Assembly (NCBI GenBank): GCA_905479495.1
Contig: CAJQMR010000005.1
Coordinates: 62,001-126,000 of the forward strand
Reading direction: 5' to 3'
Source of the DNA: an uncultured Anaerolineae bacterium
Lineage (GTDB): Bacteria; Chloroflexota; Anaerolineae; Promineifilales; Promineifilaceae
Length of the DNA stretch: 64,000 nucleotides
In this document: in pieces, positions 16,806-24,265 of the stretch
Layout: each line of letters opens with the position of its first letter
Numbering within the stretch: the first letter of the stretch is position 1
The notes under the pieces: generated by a model
What the model was told of the DNA's origin: nothing
The model's database searches: none
Seen by the model: the letters and a program-made list of their open reading frames with translations, nothing else
Translations under genes and position numbers: made by a program

Positions 16806-18152
16806 TTATTCCAAATAACCCAGCCAGTCTCGCTGATAATCAATCATCGTGTCCAGCATCGCCTCCATGCCCTGATACCGGGTCACAATTGGGTCCACCA
16901 GCAGTGCCTGCAGCGCCAACTCACGCGATTGCTGCAGAATCGCTTCGGCCGTCAGGTCGTGGACGGCAACCTGGTTGCGTAGCAAACCCAAAAAGCCTTT
17001 GGGCAACTGCCCCATCGCTATCCCGTGAATCCCATTTTTATCCACTGTGGCAGGAACTTCGACAACCAGCCAGTTGGGCAGTTCGTCAATAAAGCCGTTG
17101 TTAGGAATGTTGACCGCTGGCTCCTCATAACCAGAATCCGTGACGATTCCCTCAACAATCGGCACAAACCGTTCCTTGATTTTTTGTTCGATTTTTGGCT
17201 CAATCTTAGTCAGATAATTTTTGTAGAAGCGGTAGAAATCATTGATCCCCTTGTGATCCGTCACATCGTAGGCCCATTGAATGTATTCGCCAAAATGACT
17301 ATCGCTGGTGATGGGCAGCACGCCAAACCGTTCCAACACAGCCTGGAAAACGCGCCGCTCTGGCCACGCTTCGGTTTCAGCGATTGGCGCACGGCCATTG
17401 ACCGTTGCTGCGCGGCCCGTTTCCTTAAAATATTTACGGGCCGTGTCCAGCAAAGGCATATTGCCAAAAAATTCCGGTGCCCGCGCCCGAATATCTGGGT
17501 AAGCATCCGCCCCGGTGTCCCGATACGTTGCCGTGAGCACGGCGCTGAAATGATTCAGGCCAGCAGCACGGACAGAGAGATCGGTGTACGGCCGTTCCAA
17601 CACCAGCGGCAAAAAGCGTTCCAGCGACTTAATTTCATGGCACAGCCCAATAAACTTCAGCTCAGGAAAGGCGCGATGCACGGTAGTACAAATCCGGCTC
17701 ATCGGGTTGCTGAAGTTGAAAACATAGGCGTCGGGGCAAATCGCCATCGCATCGGCACAAATCTCCAGGATGGGCGGAGTGATGCGCAAGGCATGGAACA
17801 AGCCACCGGGTCCGCCATTTTCGCCATACACTTGCTGGATGCCAAACTGCTGCGGAATCCGCCAATCCAGCTCCCACAGCTCAAACCGGTCGCCCACTTC
17901 AATGGAAATGATGACAAAATCTGCGCCTTGCAGCGCCTCGGCCCGGTTGGTTGTGGCAGAAATTGTGTAGGGCAGATTGTGGGCTTCAATGTATGCCTGA
18001 CTGGCTGCCTGCACCGTTCCCATGGTCACCGGATTGATATCATGAAGCACAATGTGGCTACCCGCCAACACCTCGCTCTGAAAAATATCACCAATCGTCC
18101 CATACCCAAACTGAGCGCTGCCGGCTCCAATTAAAACAATTCGTTTTTCCAT
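16806..18152 (-). CDS. Glycoside hydrolase family 4 (alpha-glucosidase/alpha-galactosidase type)
   Basis: 448 residues with an N-terminal NAD-binding Rossmann motif (IGAGSAQFG, 8-16), NFSNPM (146-151), C171-H172 in GLCHE and N200-H201 in GLNHF. The Cys and second His are the usual Mn2+ ligands of GH4 enzymes, which cleave glycosides by an NAD-dependent redox-elimination route. Sugar specificity (alpha-glucoside, alpha-galactoside or glucuronide) cannot be assigned safely. ATG 18152 follows GAGAGAATTT; a GTG at 18167 with GAAGG upstream is an alternative. Confidence 0.9.
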   Translation of the reverse strand: MEKRIVLIGAGSAQFGYGTIGDIFQSEVLAGSHIVLHDINPVTMGTVQAASQAYIEAHNLPYTISATTNRAEALQGADFVIISIEVGDRFELWELDWRIPQQFGIQQVYGENGGPGGLFHALRITPPILEICADAMAICPDAYVFNFSNPMSRICTTVHRAFPELKFIGLCHEIKSLERFLPLVLERPYTDLSVRAAGLNHFSAVLTATYRDTGADAYPDIRARAPEFFGNMPLLDTARKYFKETGRAATVNGRAPIAETEAWPERRVFQAVLERFGVLPITSDSHFGEYIQWAYDVTDHKGINDFYRFYKNYLTKIEPKIEQKIKERFVPIVEGIVTDSGYEEPAVNIPNNGFIDELPNWLVVEVPATVDKNGIHGIAMGQLPKGFLGLLRNQVAVHDLTAEAILQQSRELALQALLVDPIVTRYQGMEAMLDTMIDYQRDWLGYLE

Positions 18153-18231
18153 AATAAATTCTCTCACTTACCTTCAAATTTTTGACGAATTATAGGGGAG
18201 TTCATCTCAATTGCCCCCCTTTTAAAAGCAA

Positions 18232-18256
18232 ATACCTGCCATAAACTGGCAGGTAT
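18232..18256 (-). terminator. Hairpin terminator after DUF4404 gene
   Basis: ATACCTGCCA and TGGCAGGTAT are perfect complements with a five-base loop. On the minus strand the stem is followed by a T-rich run (TTTGCTTTT), so it should end the transcript of the gene at 18362. Confidence 0.7.
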
Positions 18257-18361
18257 CCGTTTATTTAATCCAGTTTTCTGCAAGACATCGCAGCGTAATT
18301 CTCCATCCCGCACCAGGCAAAACGAGCGCTTCTTTACTTATCAACAACCCAATCAGGCTGT

Positions 18362-18625
18362 CTAAATTCCCATATTGCTCAAACTATTGATGAGCATTTG
18401 CATGCGTGTCGTTAATTGCGGATGGTCAGCTTCAAATTCTGCCAGAAACTCTTCCAGACGCGTAGCCAGAGAAGCCGGATCTAATGACTCTGGCTCCTGG
18501 ACAATGAGCTGGATTTCGGCTTCAAGCGTGTTCAACCGTTCTTTGGTTTCGGGAGAAACGGCCGTTGTTTGTTGCAACGTCTCGTGAAGATCAGATATTT
18601 GGGTTTGTAAGGTTTCTTTTGTCAT
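18362..18625 (-). CDS. DUF4404 family protein
   Basis: An 87-residue, mostly helical, acidic protein likely to form a coiled coil (LHETLQQTTAVSPETKERLNT). Its C-terminal FEADHPQLTTRMQMLINSL followed by GI matches the DUF4404 end pattern (FE..HP, final GI). Function unknown. It is the last gene downstream of the SDR cluster on the minus strand, 86 bases after the previous gene, and has its own terminator. Confidence 0.82.
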   Translation of the reverse strand: MTKETLQTQISDLHETLQQTTAVSPETKERLNTLEAEIQLIVQEPESLDPASLATRLEEFLAEFEADHPQLTTRMQMLINSLSNMGI

Positions 18626-18711
18626 TTCGATCCTTTATCGTGCAATAGTTAACCAAAATCAGAATAAATTCCAAGGTATATATTACAAGAAAATGACACA
18701 AGGGTCTTGTT

Positions 18712-19731
18712 TTACATGCCGTAACGAACGCCCGTAAGCTGTTCAGACACCTGCCACAACTGGCGAGCATCGGCCTCGTTATAGGAAGCGTCCGCGGATG
18801 TAACCACAACGGGATACCCGCTCCGCTCGCCGGGGCCATCGGGACCAAAATATTGTCCACCCTTTGCCACTGGATCAACGGCGGCGCGAATGGTGGGCAG
18901 CGCGCCCATGGCGGCACTTTGCATCATGAGCGGTGCCAGCGACATCAATGGCTTCAAATACCAGCGGTCTACCATATGCGCAGCAAGATTCGTTTGGGAA
19001 ATGCCTGGATGGGCAGCCGTGGCCATTGCCTTGGCACCCAGCGCTTCAAAGCGACGCTGGAGTTCATAAGTAAAGAGAAGATTAGCCAATTTGGAACGGC
19101 CGTATGCCCCCATCGGCGTATACCCATTTCCATTCTCATACATCAAATTGTCAAAATCCATATTGCCCCTATGATGCGCGGCGCTGCTCACATTCACCAC
19201 CCGCGCATCGGGGGATTTAAGCAGCAGCTCAAACAGCAATCCAGTCAAGGCAAAATGCCCCAGATGGTTGGTGCCCAACTGCCGCTCAAAGCCATCTTCC
19301 GTCTTGCCGTACGGCACCATCATAATGCCCGCATTGTTCACCAGCACATCCAGCTGGTCATATTTCGCCTTGAACGCCTCCGCAAACGTACGCACAGAGG
19401 CCAAACTGGCGAGATCGAGCTGCATGATTTCCGCCGTTGCCGTCGGAACCTCAGCCTGAAGCGCCGCCAGCGCCTTTTGCGCCTTGTCCATGCTGCGGCA
19501 GGCCAGAATAGTTTGCGCACCTTTGCGGGCAAACTCTTTGGCCGCTTCATACCCAATGCCGCTGTTGGCTCCCGTCACGATAATCACTTTGCCCGTCAAA
19601 TCCGGCATATCGGTGACGGTCCACTTCCCTGCGGAGTAGGCCAACTCAGCCTTTTTTTGCAGGCGCAAATATTGCACCAGCCCAAACCCGGCGGCGGCAA
19701 TAGCCAGGCCGCCTATCATTTTTTTATTCAT
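18712..19731 (-). CDS. Membrane-anchored SDR oxidoreductase (retinol-dehydrogenase-like)
   Basis: 339 residues. An N-terminal hydrophobic segment (about 5-23, MIGGLAIAAAGFGLVQYL) precedes a short-chain dehydrogenase domain with cofactor motif TGANSGIG (about 53-60), NNAG, VNVSSAA and the active-site YGRSK. The pattern resembles the RDH/WWOX-like SDR group. It lies 26 bases after the SDR at 19758, in a run of three SDR genes downstream of a TetR repressor. Probably an NADP-dependent reductase of lipophilic carbonyls; substrate unknown. Confidence 0.9.
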   Translation of the reverse strand: MNKKMIGGLAIAAAGFGLVQYLRLQKKAELAYSAGKWTVTDMPDLTGKVIIVTGANSGIGYEAAKEFARKGAQTILACRSMDKAQKALAALQAEVPTATAEIMQLDLASLASVRTFAEAFKAKYDQLDVLVNNAGIMMVPYGKTEDGFERQLGTNHLGHFALTGLLFELLLKSPDARVVNVSSAAHHRGNMDFDNLMYENGNGYTPMGAYGRSKLANLLFTYELQRRFEALGAKAMATAAHPGISQTNLAAHMVDRWYLKPLMSLAPLMMQSAAMGALPTIRAAVDPVAKGGQYFGPDGPGERSGYPVVVTSADASYNEADARQLWQVSEQLTGVRYGM

Positions 19732-19757
19732 GTTTACTCCTTTCCAAAAATAAGCAC

Positions 19758-20570
19758 TTAAGACAACGTGCGCTGGCGCATACCAGCCACAAATGCGTCG
19801 TCGCCCACCTGCTCGCGCATGCCATATGTTTGCACGGCATCATCACCCAGCAAGTAGCGCAATTGGCTTTTGCCATCGGTAGCCGCTTCGTAGATACCTG
19901 CCGCAATAAATTCGGCCGTGCTGGCTTCCGGGCCGTTGCTGGCACGGGCAGCCATTAATTTTTGTACAGCGGGAGCGTAATCTGGCAGCTCGTCCGGCAT
20001 GGCAAAATCCATCGAACGGCCGCCAAAATCGGTAGTCACCCCGCCTGGCTCAATTAGCTTCACCTGAATGCCAAGCTCACCCAACTCATAAGCCAATGAT
20101 TCTGTAAAGCCTTCCACGGCCCACTTCGTACTGTGATATAGACTAACAAAAGGAAAAGTCACGCGCCCGCCAATTGAGGAAACGTTCATGAACAAGCCAG
20201 CTTTGTTAGCCCGGAAGTGCGGCAAAAAAGCGCGGGTTACTTCCATCAGGCCAAACACATTTGTATCAAACTGGCGGCGGATTTGTTCCGGCGTGGCCGC
20301 TTCAAACGGCCCGGCCAGGCCATACCCAGCATTGTTCAACACAATATCCACCGTCTCGTAATCGCTCAAAATTTGGGTTGCTGCCTTGTCGATGGATGCC
20401 TGATCGGTCACGTCGAGTTGATACAGCTTAACCTGGTCAATTTCGGTCAGTTCAGTTTCATTTTCCGGTTTGCGCATGGTAGCAGCCACTTGCCAGCCTT
20501 CGGCCGCAAAATGTTTGGCGGCAGCTTTGCCAATCCCAGAGCTTGCTCCCGTAATAACGATTGTCTTCAT
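19758..20570 (-). CDS. Classical SDR oxidoreductase
   Basis: 270 residues. The cofactor motif TGASSGIG begins at residue 7; NNAGYG, MNVSSIGG and the catalytic YHSTK follow, then the loop EPGGVTTDF. It resembles classical SDRs annotated as 3-oxoacyl or ketoreductases. AGGAG precedes ATG 20570. It sits second in the TetR-linked SDR series, 62 bases after the SDR at 20633. Substrate unknown. Confidence 0.9.
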   Translation of the reverse strand: MKTIVITGASSGIGKAAAKHFAAEGWQVAATMRKPENETELTEIDQVKLYQLDVTDQASIDKAATQILSDYETVDIVLNNAGYGLAGPFEAATPEQIRRQFDTNVFGLMEVTRAFLPHFRANKAGLFMNVSSIGGRVTFPFVSLYHSTKWAVEGFTESLAYELGELGIQVKLIEPGGVTTDFGGRSMDFAMPDELPDYAPAVQKLMAARASNGPEASTAEFIAAGIYEAATDGKSQLRYLLGDDAVQTYGMREQVGDDAFVAGMRQRTLS

Positions 20571-20632
20571 TTTAAAATCTCCTAAATTTTTGTCTCTAGC
20601 TGTTTGGATGGTTCATAAAGTTGCAATTCTGA

Positions 20633-21562
20633 TCAAAATTTGTACTGGATGCCGGTCAGCTCTTCCGAAACTTCCCAGAACCGCTGGCGCAGCGCGGCAT
20701 CATTCAGGGCGTCGTTACAAGGCTGCTCGGTAGGATAGCCACGCACGCGGAACGTTTTGGGTCCGTAAAAAACACCTCCTTTGGCTGCGGGTGCCGTCGC
20801 AGCGTGAAGCTGCGATAAAACGCCCATGCTAATGTCTTGGCCAATCAGGGGACCAATGAGGCGATACAGAATGCGCTCACTCAGAGGGGCATCAGATTGT
20901 TGCAGGCTGTTCTCCTGTAAATTGGTCATCACCAGGCCAGGATGCGACGAATTGGCGATGGTGTCATGCCCAGCGGCTTTCAAGCGGCGGTCGAGTTCGG
21001 TAGCAAAGACAGCGTTGGCCAATTTGCTTTGCCCATAGGCCGACCAGCGATTGTACGCTTTTTCACCCATCAAATCGTCAAAATGAATGCTACCGCCAAA
21101 CGCCGCACTGCTAGAAACGCTATGCACCCGCGCCCCCGGCGTACGGGTCAAAACATCCAGCAGCAGCCCCGTCAGCGCAAAATGAGCCAGATGGTTGACG
21201 CCCAGCTGCATCTCAAACCCATCTTCCGTTTCCGTGCGCGGAATGGCCATAACGCCTGCGTTGTTTAGCAAAATGTCTAGGCGGTCATATTTGGCTTTGA
21301 ACGCAGCAGCGAAGGTGCGTACAGAGTCCAAACTGGCATTATCCAGTTCCATCACGTCCAGTTTGGCGTTAGGCGTTTGCTGTAAAACTTCTGCTTTCGC
21401 TTTTTCTGCTTTGTTTAAATTGCGGCAGGCCATCACCAGTGTTGCACCTTTGGCGGCGAATGCCTTGGTGGATTCTAATCCCAGGCCGCTGTTGGCCCCG
21501 GTGATAACGACAACCTTGCCCGTCATGTCCGGCATATCGTTTTGTGTCCATTTATTACTCAT
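20633..21562 (-). CDS. SDR oxidoreductase (retinol-dehydrogenase-like)
   Basis: 309 residues, a close relative of the SDR at 18712 but without the membrane anchor. It starts at WTQNDMPDMTGKVVVITGAN, with TGANSGLG, NNAGVM, VSSSAAFGG and active-site YGQSK. GAGGAG lies before ATG 21562. A TetR-operator-like palindrome (21592-21607) lies thirty bases upstream, matching one before the tetR gene, so this gene probably begins the repressed operon. The shared 'MPDLTGK/MPDMTGK' start suggests duplication. Confidence 0.9.
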   Translation of the reverse strand: MSNKWTQNDMPDMTGKVVVITGANSGLGLESTKAFAAKGATLVMACRNLNKAEKAKAEVLQQTPNAKLDVMELDNASLDSVRTFAAAFKAKYDRLDILLNNAGVMAIPRTETEDGFEMQLGVNHLAHFALTGLLLDVLTRTPGARVHSVSSSAAFGGSIHFDDLMGEKAYNRWSAYGQSKLANAVFATELDRRLKAAGHDTIANSSHPGLVMTNLQENSLQQSDAPLSERILYRLIGPLIGQDISMGVLSQLHAATAPAAKGGVFYGPKTFRVRGYPTEQPCNDALNDAALRQRFWEVSEELTGIQYKF

Positions 21563-21591
21563 ATGATTTACTCCTCTTTTGCATTTTTAGA

Positions 21592-21607
21592 TTGATTAGT
21601 CAGTCAA
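21592..21607. promoter_or_regulatory. Candidate TetR operator 1 (before SDR operon)
   Basis: TTGATTAGTCAGTCAA is a near-palindrome that differs at two positions from the site at 22211-22226. It sits between the tetR stop and the first SDR gene. Confidence 0.7.
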
Positions 21608-21623
21608 ATTTTACTAAAAAAAA

Positions 21624-22190
21624 TTAGGGCGTCACGCCCTTCCAGAAAATCTCAAAGCCCTGGGTGATGTGCCGGGTCAGCGGCATGTCGGTTAAATTGT
21701 GTTCGGTGGCGTAGGAAACGGCCGCTTCCAACTGCGCATTAAAAATCAGCCCCAAATAAGCGGGATCGATATTAATCAACTCACCATCAGCAACACCCTG
21801 CACAATCATGTCGTAAGCAAAGGCTAGCTCAGCCGCTTGGCTTTGCTGCACCTCCTGGCTTACCAAGTTAGACAACTTTAGCTGATTTAGCAGGCTGTTT
21901 CGCCGGGGAAAGCGCAGCCCCCAGTCGATGTGGCGGAACCAAATATGCTCCACGCGCGCTTTAAGCGTGCCATCTTGGGGAAAACCCGCCAACAAATAAG
22001 CGACCCATTCTTGCTTAAGCTGCTTGTACACCGCATCAATCAGCCCGTCTTTGGATTCAAAGTAATTGAACAGCGTACCGGTCCCCACACCCGCATGTTT
22101 GGCGATGCGTGAGGTCGGTGTGTTCCAAAACCCTTCCTTAGCGAAAAGGTCTATCGATGCTTCGATGAGCTGTGTAGCTTTATCGTTCAT
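21624..22190 (-). CDS. TetR-family transcriptional regulator
   Basis: 188 residues. The N-terminal helix-turn-helix (about 8-55) shows the TetR pattern: IEASIDLFAKEGFWNTPTSR, then AGVGTGTLFNYFESKDGLI. The C-terminal ligand domain is unlike any I can name. Two near-identical 16-base palindromes flank the gene, one before its own start and one before the next SDR gene. Autoregulation and repression of the SDR operon are therefore likely. The inducer may be a substrate of those reductases. Confidence 0.93.
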   Translation of the reverse strand: MNDKATQLIEASIDLFAKEGFWNTPTSRIAKHAGVGTGTLFNYFESKDGLIDAVYKQLKQEWVAYLLAGFPQDGTLKARVEHIWFRHIDWGLRFPRRNSLLNQLKLSNLVSQEVQQSQAAELAFAYDMIVQGVADGELINIDPAYLGLIFNAQLEAAVSYATEHNLTDMPLTRHITQGFEIFWKGVTP

Positions 22191-22210
22191 GTGACGCAGT
22201 ATACATCAGA

Positions 22211-22226
22211 TTGACTAATCAGTCAA
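22211..22226. promoter_or_regulatory. Candidate TetR operator 2 (before tetR)
   Basis: TTGACTAATCAGTCAA, about twenty bases upstream of the tetR start codon; it shares 14 of 16 bases with the site at 21592. Confidence 0.7.
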
Positions 22227-22239
22227 TATTTGGTTCTCG

Positions 22240-22317
22240 CCACAGAGGGCGCAGAGATTTGAAAGAGTTCTGTTCTCCTGGAAGGCACTTCTCTTATTCC
22301 TCTGTGACCTCTGTGGC
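22240..22317. repeat. CACAGAGG-type inverted repeat
   Basis: GCCACAGAGGGCGCAGAGA at the left pairs loosely with TCTGTGACCTCTGTGGC at the right. It belongs with the elements at 3162 and 23163 and lies between tetR and the next SDR gene. Confidence 0.55.
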
Positions 22318-22322
22318 CAATT

Positions 22323-23150
22323 CTAATCCAATCGTGCGTAATCTTTGCGGTTTTCTCCGCCCATTTGGGCCAGCCAGCGGGCGAAGCGGGGCGAGAGGTT
22401 GTAGACAAAGGTGAGCAGTTCCAGGTAGCGGGGCAGCGTAAGGATTTGCTGCTTTTTGACGACGGCCTGGAGAACGGCCGTTGCTACCCGATCCGGCGTC
22501 AGCGCAGGCAAAAATTGGGTAAACGGCGGCATCCGCTCATTGGAGACATGCTTGCGAAAGAAATCAGTACCAGCCACCGTCCCCAGCCGCACGATGGTGG
22601 CGTTGACCGGTGAGTTAGCCAATTCCGCGTGCAATATTTGGGTGTAGGCATCGATAGCTGCTTTGGTGGCGGCATACGCCGCCGACGCGCCGCCCACAAA
22701 CGCCCGGCCCGCCACGGAGCCAATGTTGACAATGTGGCCGTACCCTGCCGCCTGCATTTTGGGCAGCACAAATTTGGTGCCAATCACCAGGCCATCGTAC
22801 CCCACGCGCATGGTCCGCTGCGCTTCTTCGATGGACATCTCGGTAACGTCTGCCCAGCGCACAAAGGCAGCATTGTGAATGAGGAGATCGATACGGCCGT
22901 TCCCCAGCCAAATCGCATCGAGCCACGCCTCATATGCCACCCGGTCCGTCACATCACAGCGGCTTAGATGAATCTGGCTGGCCGTGGGCAAAGTAGCCCG
23001 TTCCACTTCGGCTTTATCCAGACTGCCCTGCGAGAAGCCACAGGCAAAAACCGTCGCCCCCTCAGCCGCCAGCGCTTGGGCCATGACCCAGCCAATCCCC
23101 TGCGTGCCACCCGTCACCACACAAACCTGGTTTTGAAACCTTAAACCCAT
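22323..23150 (-). CDS. SDR oxidoreductase with extended C-terminus
   Basis: 275 residues. It has TGGTQGIG at residue 14 onward, HNAAF, NIGSVAG and catalytic YAATK. The C-terminal section (LTPDRVATAVLQAVVKKQQI, then RWLAQ) is typical of SDRs near membranes or polyketide/lipid reductases. It is separated from tetR by a dispersed repeat and lacks the 16-base operator, so it may not belong to the TetR regulon. GAGGG precedes ATG 23150. Substrate unknown. Confidence 0.88.
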   Translation of the reverse strand: MGLRFQNQVCVVTGGTQGIGWVMAQALAAEGATVFACGFSQGSLDKAEVERATLPTASQIHLSRCDVTDRVAYEAWLDAIWLGNGRIDLLIHNAAFVRWADVTEMSIEEAQRTMRVGYDGLVIGTKFVLPKMQAAGYGHIVNIGSVAGRAFVGGASAAYAATKAAIDAYTQILHAELANSPVNATIVRLGTVAGTDFFRKHVSNERMPPFTQFLPALTPDRVATAVLQAVVKKQQILTLPRYLELLTFVYNLSPRFARWLAQMGGENRKDYARLD

Positions 23151-23162
23151 CGTGCCCTCTTT

Positions 23163-23219
23163 TTTAACGCAAAGGCACAGAGGCGCAGAGAAAAATCTGC
23201 GGAATCTGTGTAATCTGCG
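23163..23219. repeat. AACGCAAAGG/CACAGAGG-type repeat fragment
   Basis: AACGCAAAGGCACAGAGGCG at the left, then two direct copies of a short unit (AATCTGCGG). It is similar to the repeat inside the gene at 48336-51497. Confidence 0.45.
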
Positions 23220-23223
23220 GCTG

Positions 23224-23646
23224 CTATTCTCCGTGGAGCGTCACCACTAGGCGACGGCTGCCGCCCCGATTGCGATGTTCGCACAGATAAATGCCTTGCC
23301 AGGTGCCCAGATAGAAACGGCCGTTCTTCACCGGCACCGTCACGGAACTGCCCAACAGCACCGCTTTGATGTGCGCTGGCATGTCGTCTGGCCCCTCGTA
23401 AGTGTGCACAAAGTAAGGCGCGTTTTCTGGAGCCAACTCATTAAAATGGCGCTCCATGTCCTGCCGCACCGTGGGGTCCGCATTTTCGTTCAGCGCCAAC
23501 GAGGCCGAGGTGTGCAGGATAAAAATGTGGGCCAGACCGACGTGAAAATCACGCAGTTCCGGTAGTCCTTGACTAATTTCGGCCGTCACCAGATGAAATC
23601 CTCGGCTTCGTGCCCCCAATCGAATCTCTTTTTGAACCCATCCCAT
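23224..23646 (-). CDS. yjbQ: YjbQ/UPF0047 family protein (secondary thiamine-phosphate synthase type)
   Basis: 140 residues, with the full family pattern: FHLVTAEI, IFILHTSASLALNENADPTV, DMERHFN, Y-EGPDDMPAHIKAVLLGSSV and GTWQGIYLCEHRNRGGSRRLVV. The paired His/Asn/Asp residues form the family's metal-like pocket. Weak thiamine phosphate synthase activity was reported for the E. coli member; the real role is unsettled. ATG 23646 is preferred over TTG 23652. Confidence 0.93.
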   Translation of the reverse strand: MGWVQKEIRLGARSRGFHLVTAEISQGLPELRDFHVGLAHIFILHTSASLALNENADPTVRQDMERHFNELAPENAPYFVHTYEGPDDMPAHIKAVLLGSSVTVPVKNGRFYLGTWQGIYLCEHRNRGGSRRLVVTLHGE

Positions 23647-23708
23647 AAGCAAATCCCCGCAAGAAGCTGTGCAAATCAGTTAAATAAGAAATTAATCTTT
23701 ACAATACT

Positions 23709-23739
23709 TGTACAAAAAGTGTTCAATCTGTGCTAGAAT
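23709..23739 (+). promoter_or_regulatory. Candidate promoter of first molybdenum hydroxylase operon
   Basis: An extended -10 element, TGCTAGAAT (hexamer 23734-23739), lies about 38 bases before the ATG. TTGTAC upstream is twenty bases away, longer than the usual spacing, so the extended -10 may be what matters. Confidence 0.4.
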
Positions 23740-23776
23740 GGCACTATCTATTAATCTTACTTGGGATCAATAAAAC

Positions 23777-24265
23777 ATGAAACTACATATTAACGGAACA
23801 GATTACGACATTTCAGAGGATCCACCCCGGCCCCTGCTTTGGGTGCTGCGCGACGAACTGGGGCTAACCGGCACCAAATTTGGCTGCGGTGTCGGTATTT
23901 GCGGTGCCTGCACGGTGCACATCGATGGCAAAGCCGTACGCAGCTGCGTGACCCCGCTCACGCAGGTCGAGGGCGAAGTGCGTACCATTGAAGGACTCTC
24001 CACCGTTGCGGCCAATGGCACTATTGAACTTCATCCAGTACAGCAGGCCTTCTTGGAAGACCAGGTGCCCCAGTGCAGTTGGTGCATGAGCGGCCAAATG
24101 ATGACTGCTGCCGCTTTCCTGGCGCAAAATCCGGCTCCCAATGAAGACGAAATCGTAGAGGCGATGGGCAATAACTATTGTCGCTGTGGCTGTTATCATC
24201 GCATCAAGGGTGCGGTGGCAAAAGCGGCCGTACAGTTAGTCTCATTGGAGGAAACGGCCGTATGA
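23777..24265 (+). CDS. Molybdenum hydroxylase small subunit, two [2Fe-2S] clusters (copy 1)
   Basis: 162 residues of the xanthine dehydrogenase/isoquinoline 1-oxidoreductase (IorA) small-subunit family. The plant-ferredoxin-type cluster uses C37, C42, C45 and C57 (CGVGICGACTVHIDG). The second cluster uses C100, C103, C135 and C137 (QCSWCMSGQMM, CRCGCYHRI). It passes electrons from the Mo-cofactor subunit encoded next, whose ATG overlaps this stop by four bases. No separate FAD subunit is seen, as in IorAB-type enzymes that use cytochrome or quinone acceptors. A near-identical copy lies at 26771. Confidence 0.95.
   Translation: MKLHINGTDYDISEDPPRPLLWVLRDELGLTGTKFGCGVGICGACTVHIDGKAVRSCVTPLTQVEGEVRTIEGLSTVAANGTIELHPVQQAFLEDQVPQCSWCMSGQMMTAAAFLAQNPAPNEDEIVEAMGNNYCRCGCYHRIKGAVAKAAVQLVSLEETAV

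Noticed and set aside
17025..18134. Long plus-strand open frame (369 codons) opposite the GH4 gene
   Set aside because: It is antisense to a well-supported GH4 gene with all its motifs; its translation has no domain and the base pattern follows the minus-strand codons.
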